DNA from: Candidatus Coprenecus pullicola
Lineage (GTDB): Bacteria > Bacteroidota > Bacteroidia > Bacteroidales > UBA932
Reading direction: 5' to 3'
Length of the DNA stretch: 36,844 nucleotides
Assembly (NCBI GenBank): GCA_018711925.1
Contig: DVHR01000077.1
Span: 1 to 36,844, forward strand
The notes under the pieces were generated by a model. It saw only the letters and a list, made by a program, of their open reading frames with translations. It had not been told where the DNA came from and ran no database searches. Each line of letters begins with the position of its first letter. Position 1 is the first letter of the stretch. The translations under genes and the position numbers were made by a program. Shown here in pieces: positions 9,678 through 16,592 of this stretch.

Positions 9678-10236
9678 GCATTATTTTCTCCGCCCGGATA
9701 TAGAAAATGTAACAACCTGCTTGCAGTCCCGGACTATCCGTCAGCTCAGGTCTGATTCTCTCCAATAAAAGTAAGATATGGTGTCAGTAGATTTTCAGTG
9801 GGGTATGCATACTGTTACTGTGTTACTGTAAAATTACGGACACAATAGGAAACGGCCTGTTGATTTCAAGCGAGCCAGACTTTATGCGTGATGTGTACCT
9901 CACGTCCAACAAAGCGCGCTTACAGAAATACCTGATAATCATATACTCTGGGAAAGGACATCTGCTGGACATTGCAAAATGGCTGCGCATGAGACGCAAG
10001 TGCCCGGAACGCGATCTCCTCCTCACGGTCCGTCTGCCGCACTGGCACCGAATCGCGGGAAATGCTGCCGTTGCGGTGGTGGTGTGGGGCCGGATAGAGA
10101 ATCTGCCACGGAGCGGCCTGCCGAGGGGGAGTGACGGGATACTGGCTCTGATAGTCAGACATTTTCATATGGCGGGGCTTTATACGACGATATATAACCT
10201 TTATGACGGTTACTGAAAGTCAGTTACAATCAATTA
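9678..10236. other. Stretch of about 560 bp with no recognised gene
   Basis: No recognisable gene was found. Two open frames overlap on opposite strands: 9860-10216 plus (118 codons) and 9920-10168 minus (82 codons, start MKMSDYQSQYPV). Neither shows a known motif, and their codons overlap so only one could be real. The minus frame is rich in Pro, Gln and His at its N-terminus and ends cleanly, but no promoter or neighbour supports it. A short direct repeat (TTACTGT twice near 9810-9825) is present. The stretch probably holds decayed sequence belonging to the island that follows. Confidence 0.4.
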
Positions 10237-10397
10237 CAGCTACGAGGGAGAGCCGCTGGCCGAGATTCCTATCCCGCAGCGTCTCCCGTTACAGCCTCGA
10301 CCCCGAAAGCGGACACCTGTACCTGCTGGAGCCGGACAGCGAGACCATCATCAGGTACAACATCGCAGACCTCCGAAGCATTCTGCCCAAAGAGTGA
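10237..10397 (+). pseudogene. 3' remnant of a beta-propeller lipoprotein gene, frameshifted
   Basis: This is a partial copy of the last ~157 bp of the intact lipoprotein gene at 12435-13592 (homologous part 13436-13592). From CCCGTTACAGCCTCGACC onward the two are nearly identical: a 59-bp stretch starting GGACACCTGTACCTG is exact. Upstream of that, the remnant lacks 2 bp relative to the intact gene (near 10281-10285). The frame giving SYEGEPLAEIPIPQ therefore breaks and the frame giving SRYSLDPESGHLYLLEPDSE takes over. Similarity stops at about 10237, so the first ~330 codons are absent. It cannot make a working protein. The high identity implies a recent duplication or gene conversion. Confidence 0.85.
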
Positions 10398-10449
10398 ATA
10401 TTTTCATCCGAATCACATTTAAATTTAGTAAATTTGCCTTGCAATATGA

Positions 10450-10752
10450 TTGAAGGTGAAAACAAAAGAAGAGTACATATTACTTCTGTCATCCCATACA
10501 GATGAACTTAAGTCTGAATACGGAGTGAAATCCCTCAGGCTGTTCGGCTCTGTTTCCCGTGATGAGCACAGCGAGAACAGCGACATAGACGTATGCGTGG
10601 ATATGGCTCCGAAAGCCTATCTCGTATCCGCATTGAAAAGGTTTCTGGAAAATCTCCTCCAGTGCTCAGTGGACATCGTGAGGATGCACAAACACATCAA
10701 TCCACTCTTATTGAACGAAATAGAACATGACGGCATCTACATCTTCAAATAA
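10450..10752 (+). CDS. mntA: MntA-like antitoxin, minimal nucleotidyltransferase
   Basis: A ~100-residue MNT-fold protein. LRLFGSVSRDEHSENSDIDV carries the nucleotidyltransferase signature GS-x10-DxD (GS, ten residues, DID), with a further acidic residue in VDIVRMH as the usual third ligand strand. In the HepT-MntA (type VII) systems characterised in Shewanella, MntA neutralises the HEPN toxin by adding AMP to its active-site tyrosine. The next gene overlaps by 26 bp and encodes exactly that partner. No ATG exists in this frame at the 5' end: the start is TTG at 10450 or GTG at 10456; the latter gives MKTKEEY, the more family-like N-terminus. A -7-like TAAATTTG at 10429-10436 would leave only a 7-13 nt leader. 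Confidence 0.88.
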   Translation: MKVKTKEEYILLLSSHTDELKSEYGVKSLRLFGSVSRDEHSENSDIDVCVDMAPKAYLVSALKRFLENLLQCSVDIVRMHKHINPLLLNEIEHDGIYIFK

Positions 10753-11116
10753 CCGGGCATACAACATCTTCCTGCAAATCAGGGATGCCATCTTACAAGT
10801 GCTTGAATGGAACAAAAACGTCCAATCTTCTGAAGATTATTATTCTTCACCTGACGGGATGAAAAATCTTGCCGCCAGCTGTATGTTGATTGAAGCCATA
10901 GGTGAAGGCATTAAGCAGATTGACAAACTTACGCAGTCCAAATTGCTCAACGAGCGCCCTGAAATACCATGGGAAGACGTTATCGGTATTCGCAACCACA
11001 TAGCACACGGCTATTTCGATATAGACGGAGAAATTGTTTTCGACATTGTAAAAAACAATTTATATGAACTGCTGACAGCTGTTGAATACTTTCTTTCCAG
11101 AGAGACATCTCTATAA
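10727..11116 (+). CDS. hepT: HepT-like HEPN RNase toxin
   Basis: This 129-residue all-alpha protein matches the HEPN/DUF86 family. The catalytic motif Rx4HxY is intact in IRNHIAHGYFDID (R, four residues, H, G, Y), the tyrosine being the expected AMPylation target of MntA. HepT proteins are known or predicted metal-independent RNases that halt growth when unmodified. The ATG at 10727 lies inside the end of the mntA frame (26-bp overlap), so translation is probably coupled and the antitoxin is made first. All catalytic residues are present, so the pair appears functional even though its surroundings are full of gene remnants. A perfect 6-bp hairpin follows at 11128-11143, before the convergent primase gene. 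Confidence 0.9.
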   Translation: MTASTSSNNRAYNIFLQIRDAILQVLEWNKNVQSSEDYYSSPDGMKNLAASCMLIEAIGEGIKQIDKLTQSKLLNERPEIPWEDVIGIRNHIAHGYFDIDGEIVFDIVKNNLYELLTAVEYFLSRETSL

Positions 11117-11127
11117 CGGCTACATCA

Positions 11128-11143
11128 GCCTGAAAACTCAGGC
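11128..11143. terminator. Short hairpin between convergent hepT and the primase gene
   Basis: GCCTGA (11128-11133), loop AAAC, TCAGGC (11138-11143) form a perfect 6-bp stem. It lies in the 21-bp gap between the two convergent stop codons and includes the primase stop. Neither side has a solid T run, so it could be a weak bidirectional terminator or chance. Confidence 0.35.
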
Positions 11144-12262
11144 ATAATAATCGTAAAAATTGGTGCGGTTATCAGTAATCTGCGTATGGCGGGTTAGATG
11201 ATTCGCAGCCCTTGCTGAAAATCCAGACAAAGGGATGTATAGCATGTTGGAACGTATAAGGATGGAATTAACAGGAAAATCATTACAGGTAATCTTTTGA
11301 GGTGCCGGAGTCTCCCACGGCCTGGACTCACTCGTTGTGGACAACTCTCCCAATTCGGAAGCCGTTCCATGCTTAGCCAATACCGCATCAACCGTTATCT
11401 GAGAAATCCGTTTTATCTGAAGCAGATAGCTCCACTGGTCCTCACAGGCTACAAAGTTCTCGTCCACAAATACACTGTTCCCTTCTTTACGGGCTTTCCC
11501 TTGTAATGGAAGCGCCACCAGATTCCCCAAACCACCCTCAAGCAATCGGTCTTGGTTGGGAAAGAAACGGTCATATGATTTAAAAGTCATCTGTCCGTAT
11601 CTTTCCATTGCCTCCGTCAATATCGTATTTCCAAGTTTTCGCGCCTTGGAAGCAGGTAACGGATGCTCAAAGAAAATCCATACATGCGCACCGTTTCCGG
11701 AGCGGGAACGTTCGATGAAACAAGGAATATCCCAATCTTTACAAACCCCGACATACGCCAGCACATCTTTCTCATATCCATGCCGACAGGACTTGTCATC
11801 AAAATCCGCACACAGGAAATTGCAAGTGTTGTCCGCAAGAATGGCATAGGCGCCGATTACATCCTGTCCGTCCGGACTTTTCCCTTCAAGATGACGGTAT
11901 ATATCCTCATACTCCAACGGTTTGAACAATCTGTTGGGACATTCTGCACATTTATACCTTCTCTTGTCACACAACAGCCTGTCCCATTCGTTCCGGCATA
12001 CCGGCTGGTAACCCGCCCTCCCGCTTGTCCTGCTGTACCACCTCCGTGCGAACACATCCTCACGTCCCTTGAATAGATTACGGAACACATCTACTTTTTC
12101 TTCCAAGGACAAATGTTGCTTCATGACTGGCTGTGCCGTAGAAACACCATTGCAGTTCAGCAATGCCCGTAGCCACCACACTTCTTTACGAAGGGAATCA
12201 TTCTCCTTAAGAAGCTCGTGGTACGCAGTCAACAATTCTTGGTATGTATTTCGCTTTTCCAC
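11138..12262 (-). CDS. TOTE-type archaeo-eukaryotic primase without the helicase half
   Basis: This 374-residue protein resembles the N-terminal part of TOTE conflict-system proteins, which normally continue into a DEAD/DEAH helicase and reach roughly 800-1000 residues. Visible in order: a short coiled coil (residues ~5-35), a cysteine cluster (C-x8-C and C-x2-C in NEWDRLLCDKRRYKCAEC), the primase catalytic pair DFD in LCADFDDKS near 152, SGNGAHVWIFF near 187, SYDRFFPNQD, and GNLVALPLQ. All expected primase motifs are intact. The sequence leaves the family pattern right after SNMLYIPLSGFSARAANHL, where homologues enter the helicase. It stops ~20 residues later at TNFYDYYA. A -7-like TAATTTTG lies on the minus strand at 12292-12285. 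It is either a truncated gene or a stand-alone primase; I favour truncation. Confidence 0.8.
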   Translation of the reverse strand: MEKRNTYQELLTAYHELLKENDSLRKEVWWLRALLNCNGVSTAQPVMKQHLSLEEKVDVFRNLFKGREDVFARRWYSRTSGRAGYQPVCRNEWDRLLCDKRRYKCAECPNRLFKPLEYEDIYRHLEGKSPDGQDVIGAYAILADNTCNFLCADFDDKSCRHGYEKDVLAYVGVCKDWDIPCFIERSRSGNGAHVWIFFEHPLPASKARKLGNTILTEAMERYGQMTFKSYDRFFPNQDRLLEGGLGNLVALPLQGKARKEGNSVFVDENFVACEDQWSYLLQIKRISQITVDAVLAKHGTASELGELSTTSESRPWETPAPQKITCNDFPVNSILIRSNMLYIPLSGFSARAANHLTRHTQITDNRTNFYDYYA

Positions 12263-12434
12263 GTATTCAAAATCAACATGCTCACAAAATTACACTTTTT
12301 CAAGAAAAAGATTTCATTGCTGAGTTTTTTGAAATCCAACCGTGTATTTTATATAAAAATATTAAGATGAGATAATTTTTATATTAAAAAACTTATTAAT
12401 TTTGACACCATAATCAGATTAAAACGCAGCAGCC

Positions 12435-13592
12435 ATGCCTAAAACCCTGACAACTACACTCAAGGTTATTCTTCAATGCCTTATAAAGCTCACACTGTTG
12501 GCCGCACTGGCTGTAACCCTTACCGCCGGCTGCCGGAAAGTTCCGGCGAACTCCCTTTCGTTCGACGACGTGGTATATGCAGAAGACGCGAATCCTGTGA
12601 TGCATGAACTTACAGGGGGCGACACGTTGGACATCCCCGTGCTCGGCGTAAATGACTTTGTGACTGTCGATTCTCTTCTAATCGTGAGCACCAATGACAA
12701 CTCCGGCCACGTGACGGTGTTGAGCCTGGACGGACGCACGGTCTTTGGGAATTTCCTGCGCGAGGGCAGAGGGCCCGGAGAAGTCACGAATTTCACCGGC
12801 GTCAGCAACATCCATTTCCTAACAGGAGAAAACGGTCATCTGACAGCCAAATGGAAAAATGCCCAGAACATAATCGTATGGGATATAACGGAATCCATAC
12901 AAAGCGGGAAACCGGCTGTTACCTCCGGAAGGCTGAATCTGGACGGTTCCAAACTGCTGCTGCAAGTGCTTCCGCTCCCGGGAAATAAATACCTGATAGC
13001 CCAGGTCGGAAGTGACTTCAACAGCATCGAGCGGGCCGTACTCTCAGCTGACGGAAACATGAGAATCACCCCTCCGCTGGAAAGGCTGAACCGGGTCAAT
13101 GCCGGAAAAGACATGGCTTCTGGAAAAGGTGACGGCACCGGAACAGGCACTGTCATGATTCCAGGTTTCAATTTCCTCAACGGCAGCTACGTCTACTGCC
13201 CCGAACGCGGCCTTGTCATAGAGGCTGAAAGAGCCCGCAACAGCATCAACATTTTCTCGCTGGACGGCAAGACGGCCAGGACGGTCTGCACCTACGGCGA
13301 GCAGATAGAAGACATCTCCTCCCTCGGTGAATGGAAAGGAGACGACCACCTGACTCTGTACCCCAAGGCATATTCCGGTTTCTTCTCCACGATGCACTGG
13401 CTCGTCAAGCAGCAGGAAAAATACATCCGACTGTACAGCTACGAGGGAGTGCCGCTCGCAGAAATTCCTATCCCGCACAGTACATCCCGTTACAGCCTCG
13501 ACCCCAAAAACGGACACCTGTACCTGCTGGAGCCGGACAGCGAGACCATCATCAGGTACAACATCGCAGATCTCCGAGGCATGCTGCCATAA
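12435..13592 (+). CDS. 6-bladed beta-propeller lipoprotein (BF3164-like)
   Basis: A 385-residue protein whose N-terminal hydrophobic stretch (residues ~8-31) ends in VTLTAGC, a clear lipobox; it should be lipidated and periplasmic or surface exposed. The body has repeated beta-strand patterns such as VTVLSLDGRTV, NIFSLDGKTART and LYSYEGVPLAEI, and FLREGRGPGEV, a signature of the Bacteroidota BF3164-like/TolB-like 6-bladed propeller family. Function is unknown; members often occur in tandem arrays. A -7-like TAATTTTG is at 12397-12404, giving a leader of about 24 nt. The 3' end is duplicated, with decay, at 10237-10397, so a second copy once stood upstream. The AT-rich gap 12263-12434 separates it from the divergent primase gene. 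Confidence 0.85.
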   Translation: MPKTLTTTLKVILQCLIKLTLLAALAVTLTAGCRKVPANSLSFDDVVYAEDANPVMHELTGGDTLDIPVLGVNDFVTVDSLLIVSTNDNSGHVTVLSLDGRTVFGNFLREGRGPGEVTNFTGVSNIHFLTGENGHLTAKWKNAQNIIVWDITESIQSGKPAVTSGRLNLDGSKLLLQVLPLPGNKYLIAQVGSDFNSIERAVLSADGNMRITPPLERLNRVNAGKDMASGKGDGTGTGTVMIPGFNFLNGSYVYCPERGLVIEAERARNSINIFSLDGKTARTVCTYGEQIEDISSLGEWKGDDHLTLYPKAYSGFFSTMHWLVKQQEKYIRLYSYEGVPLAEIPIPHSTSRYSLDPKNGHLYLLEPDSETIIRYNIADLRGMLP

Positions 13593-13610
13593 GACCGGAT
13601 TATCGAAAAA

Positions 13611-13850
13611 TGCAGGCCATTCTCGAATGCGCTGATAATCACATGCTTGCAAAACAAGATGCATTTTTCAAGCCTTCATGAGACCATGAGAATTGCAGTG
13701 CTTTTTGTATTGCGCTTGTTTAAAGCAACTTATAAAAGAGGGTGCAATTCTTGTGGGCTTCTTGGACAGCGAAAATTGCAGACCATCCTGCAACACACTG
13801 ATTCTAAGGCTACTGAAAAAGAGCATGCAATTCTCACCCATTCATGACCG
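13611..13850 (+). repeat. Three degenerate 83-bp tandem repeats
   Basis: Units start at 13611, 13694 and 13777, each at TGCAG, and align without gaps at a period of exactly 83 bp; the third fades at about 13850. Columns kept in all or most units include TGCAG at the start, AAAA(C/G)A(A/G) at 41-47, TGCA(A/T)TT at 50-56, and TTCATG near 65-70 in two of three. The sequence before the first unit (ACCGGATTATCGAAAAA) resembles unit ends, so a further remnant may precede it. The period is not a multiple of three and the frames carry stops, so a non-coding element is more likely than a repeat protein. Confidence 0.7.
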
Positions 13851-13860
13851 GACGATTTTC

Positions 13861-14085
13861 ATCCCGGCCGGTCCGACAGGCGAGGAGCCCGCCGTGGAGG
13901 CCGTCCGTCAGACGGGCGTGCTGGTGGAGTCGCACGTACTGGAAGGCTGGCCGCACGGCTTCGGTGTGCGGGGAGAATGGGCTACGTGGTTCGACAATTT
14001 CCTCACAGGCATCATGACAAACGACGCATCCGGCACCACAAACTCTAACAAAGGTATCCGCACTTATCTCAGCAGCCACTCGTAG
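13861..14085 (+). pseudogene. C-terminal fragment of an alpha/beta hydrolase (esterase-like)
   Basis: The frame from about 13861 reads IPAGPTGEEPAVEAVRQTG, then VLVESHVLEGWPHGFGVRGE, then WATWFDNFLTGIM. This is the usual end of acetyl-esterase/dienelactone-hydrolase type proteins, where HGFG carries the catalytic histidine and a W..F..FL helix closes the fold. The nucleophile elbow (GxSxG) and everything before it are missing. The frame runs upstream into the 83-bp repeats, so the 5' part was lost at about 13850. Residues after ~14025 are low-complexity and probably not original. It is not expected to be functional. Confidence 0.65.
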
Positions 14086-14122
14086 ACAGGACGTACTGCA
14101 GTGGCTATATATTCCTTTGCTC

Positions 14123-15307
14123 TCATTTCTTCTTGCTCAGTTGTTCTTCCAAAAGCCTGATGCGTCTGGTCAGTTCTTCAACCGAAGGCAGTTGGTCTTG
14201 AATTTCCCTAATCCTGACATTGTCGTATGATGCTACCCCGATGGGCGTGGTGATTCCTTTGAAGGCATATTGGACATTCGTGTCGTTTTTGTCACTGCAT
14301 ATCAGAAGTCCTATTGTCGGGTTCTGTTCCGGAGTCTTTAGGAGGTCATCTACAGCATTGACATAGAAGTTGAGTTTTCCTGCAAATTCGGGCTGGAACG
14401 GTACTACCTTCAATTCCACTACGATATAGCAGTTCAGCGGTATGTGGAAAAAGAGCAGGTCTATTCTACGGGTTACGCCTGCTATGACTATTTCTTTCTG
14501 TCTTCCGACGAATGCGAAACCTGTACCGAGTTCGAGGAGGAAACGGGTAAGGTGCTTTTCCAGTTCGTCTTCAAGCTGTTCCTCAATGTAGTTCCTCGGC
14601 AGTTCAACGAAACCGAAATCATAGTTGTCTTTGGTAATGGCCTGTGCAAGGTCGCTCTGAGGAGAGGGCAGCATCTGTGAGAAGTTTGTGACTGCGCTGC
14701 CACTATTGTGATAAAGGTCTGCTTTCAGGCATCTTTGGAGTACTGCCCGGCTCCAGTTCTCTGATATCGTCTTATTGATGTAGAATACGGCTTCGTCTAT
14801 AGATTTACATTTGGCGATTATCTCAATGTGATGTCCCCATGGGATACAGGCAAGAATCTCAGGGAAATCAATTACGTCATTCTGATTGTTGGCGGTGTGG
14901 AGATTTTCTCGCACAGCATGTGCGAGTTTTCTTGCATTTTGGTAATCAGGAGCTTGTAATTCTCGCGCAACTTGTGCGAGTTTCTCGGTATCATCGCAGA
15001 AAAATTGATACCATTGTTTCATCCTCCATAAATTCGATGCGCTGAATCCTTTAGATTCCGGGAATGCCGCCTGGAGGTCGAGGCTGACCTGCTCTACTAC
15101 TCCTGAGCCCCATCTTTCTTCGGCTTTGCGGATGACAAGGTCGCGGCCGAGCTCCCAGTTGAAACGCAGTTTCTCGGCATTGACCTTGACCGCCGCTTTT
15201 ATCTGTGCGCTGCGGTATCTGGATTTGAGTTCTTCTATCCAGTTGATATAGTCCTTGTCTATATTCACATCGTGAATCTTTACGACCATAGGGGCGTTGT
15301 TGTCCAT
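14123..15307 (-). CDS. YhcG-family PDDEXK nuclease (DUF1016), copy 1
   Basis: A 394-residue protein of the YhcG/DUF1016 family. The N-terminal DUF1016_N part (about 15-105) includes FNWELGRDLVIRKAEERWG and SASNLWRMKQWYQFF. The C-terminal PDDEXK nuclease (about 225-370) has RIDLLFFHIPLNCYIVVELK, supplying the D and ExK of the active site, followed by NPTIGLLICSDKND. Family members are linked to mobile-element and phage-defence settings; the cellular role is unsettled. Between the domains (~109-136) the protein repeats KLA(Q/H)xxRE twice, encoded by two inverted repeats (14908-14980). A -7-like TAATTTTG lies at 15344-15337 on the minus strand, just past the stop of the U32 gene. A second family member is at 28203-29222. 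Confidence 0.9.
   Translation of the reverse strand: MDNNAPMVVKIHDVNIDKDYINWIEELKSRYRSAQIKAAVKVNAEKLRFNWELGRDLVIRKAEERWGSGVVEQVSLDLQAAFPESKGFSASNLWRMKQWYQFFCDDTEKLAQVARELQAPDYQNARKLAHAVRENLHTANNQNDVIDFPEILACIPWGHHIEIIAKCKSIDEAVFYINKTISENWSRAVLQRCLKADLYHNSGSAVTNFSQMLPSPQSDLAQAITKDNYDFGFVELPRNYIEEQLEDELEKHLTRFLLELGTGFAFVGRQKEIVIAGVTRRIDLLFFHIPLNCYIVVELKVVPFQPEFAGKLNFYVNAVDDLLKTPEQNPTIGLLICSDKNDTNVQYAFKGITTPIGVASYDNVRIREIQDQLPSVEELTRRIRLLEEQLSKKK
14908..14980. repeat. Two short palindromes inside YhcG copy 1
   Basis: CTCGCACA, GCA, TGTGCGAG (14908-14926) is a perfect 8-bp inverted repeat. CTCGCGCAA, C, TTGTGCGAG (14962-14980) is a 9-bp inverted repeat with one mismatch. The left arms start 54 bp apart, exactly 18 codons, so the gene stays in frame and encodes a repeated KLAxxxRE motif. 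Confidence 0.7.
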
Positions 15308-15350
15308 ATCGTGTGTCGGTATTATTTCAGAATGCGCAAAATTACAAATT

Positions 15351-16592
15351 TCACTTGCGCTCGAAGATGTAGACCTTGTCCGAGCGGCGGACGCGGGAAG
15401 GTACGGGAATGGAGCATGCGACGCCCTGGGCCGCTGTGTCAGAGGGGATCAGATCCACCCGGATCTCCGGGATATCCATCTCGACAACTCCGGTAGTAGG
15501 GCCGATGATGAGAACATGCTGGCCGACTTTCAGCGGGGCCGCCTCGACGAGAATCTCCGCCACTCCCAGATTGGAGAAGTAGTTGTTGACCTTGCCGGCA
15601 TAGACCTTCTTCATGGTCGCGCTGCTGCCGTAGACGCTGCTCCATTCTCCCAGACGGGCGCCCTGGTAGTAGCCGTCCCAGAAGCCCCGGTTGAACACCT
15701 GCGAGAACTGGTCCCGGAACGAAGCCCCGAACTCCGGAGTGAACGTACCGTTCTCCACGGCATCGGCGGCGGCGCGGTACGCACTGACCACCTTCTGCAC
15801 ATACTCTGCCGGACGGGCACGGCCCTCAATCTTGAACACCGAGACGCCGGCCGCAGCCATCTTGTCTAGAAACTCTATGGTGCACAAGTCCTTGGGAGAC
15901 ATGATATACTTATTGTCTATCTCCAGTTCGTAACCGGTCTCCAGGTCAGTAACCCTGTACCCCCTGCGGCACAGCTGAAGGCAGGAGCCGCGGTTGGCCG
16001 ACTTGCCGTTCTCATGCAGGCTCAGATAGCATTTGCCCGAGACAGCCATGCACAGAGCCCCGTGACAGAACATCTCGATCTGCACGGGACGGCCTGAAGG
16101 GCCTGTAATATGCTCCGATGCAATCCTGTCACTGATTGCCCGTACCTGGTCCAGATTGAGTTCCCTGGCCAGGACCACCACATCGGCATACCGCGAGTAG
16201 AACCGCAGGGCCTCGGTGTTGGAAATGTTGAGCTGGGTGGAGATATGCACTTCAAGTCCTATGGAGCGGGCATATTCTATGGTAGTGATGTCGGAGGCTA
16301 TGACGGCCGTCACACCGGCAGCCTTGGCCGCATCGAGAGTGCTGTACGCCTTGGGCACATCCTCGTCGTAAAGGATAATATTCAGGGCAAGATAGGTCTT
16401 TACGTCGTTCTCCGAACAGTACCGCACGATCTCCGGAAGGTCGGCGAGGGTAAAGTTGTTGGCGCTGTGCGAGCGCATGTTCAGGTCCTCCACTCCGAAA
16501 TACACCGAGTCCGCTCCGGCCTGCACCGCAGCCGTAAGGGCCTCGAAGCATCCTGCCGGGGCCATTATCTCAAGTCTGTGACCTTTGCTCAT
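15351..16592 (-). CDS. Peptidase U32 family protein, probable TrhP-type tRNA hydroxylation factor
   Basis: A 413-residue U32-family protein. It opens with LEIMAPAGCFEALTAAVQAG, the usual start of the TIM-barrel-like U32 fold. The family cysteine signature spans FCHGALCMAVSGKC (about 177-190) and NRGSCLQLCRRGY. It continues with YIMSPKDLCTIEFLDKM and VFKIEGRARPAEYV, typical of the YegQ/YrrO (TrhP) branch rather than UbiU/UbiV. TrhP proteins support prephenate-dependent 5-hydroxyuridine formation at tRNA position 34; they are not demonstrated peptidases in most organisms. The four cysteines would fit an iron-sulfur site as in related U32 proteins. It overlaps the upstream polyprenyl synthase by 4 bp and is probably co-transcribed. 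The TrhP subtype is my inference; the U32 family call is firm. Confidence 0.85.
   Translation of the reverse strand: MSKGHRLEIMAPAGCFEALTAAVQAGADSVYFGVEDLNMRSHSANNFTLADLPEIVRYCSENDVKTYLALNIILYDEDVPKAYSTLDAAKAAGVTAVIASDITTIEYARSIGLEVHISTQLNISNTEALRFYSRYADVVVLARELNLDQVRAISDRIASEHITGPSGRPVQIEMFCHGALCMAVSGKCYLSLHENGKSANRGSCLQLCRRGYRVTDLETGYELEIDNKYIMSPKDLCTIEFLDKMAAAGVSVFKIEGRARPAEYVQKVVSAYRAAADAVENGTFTPEFGASFRDQFSQVFNRGFWDGYYQGARLGEWSSVYGSSATMKKVYAGKVNNYFSNLGVAEILVEAAPLKVGQHVLIIGPTTGVVEMDIPEIRVDLIPSDTAAQGVACSIPVPSRVRRSDKVYIFERK

Noticed and set aside
10237..13592. Insertion sequence or composite transposon bounded by the direct repeats
   Set aside because: No transposase, no terminal inverted repeats and no target duplications were seen; the repeats are gene 3' ends.
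13647..13847. Small open frames across the 83-bp repeats as a repeat protein
   Set aside because: The 83-bp period is not divisible by three and stops interrupt the first unit, so the repeats do not encode a repeated peptide.
13611..13850. CRISPR array
   Set aside because: Only three divergent units, no near-identical short repeats with unique spacers, and no cas genes.
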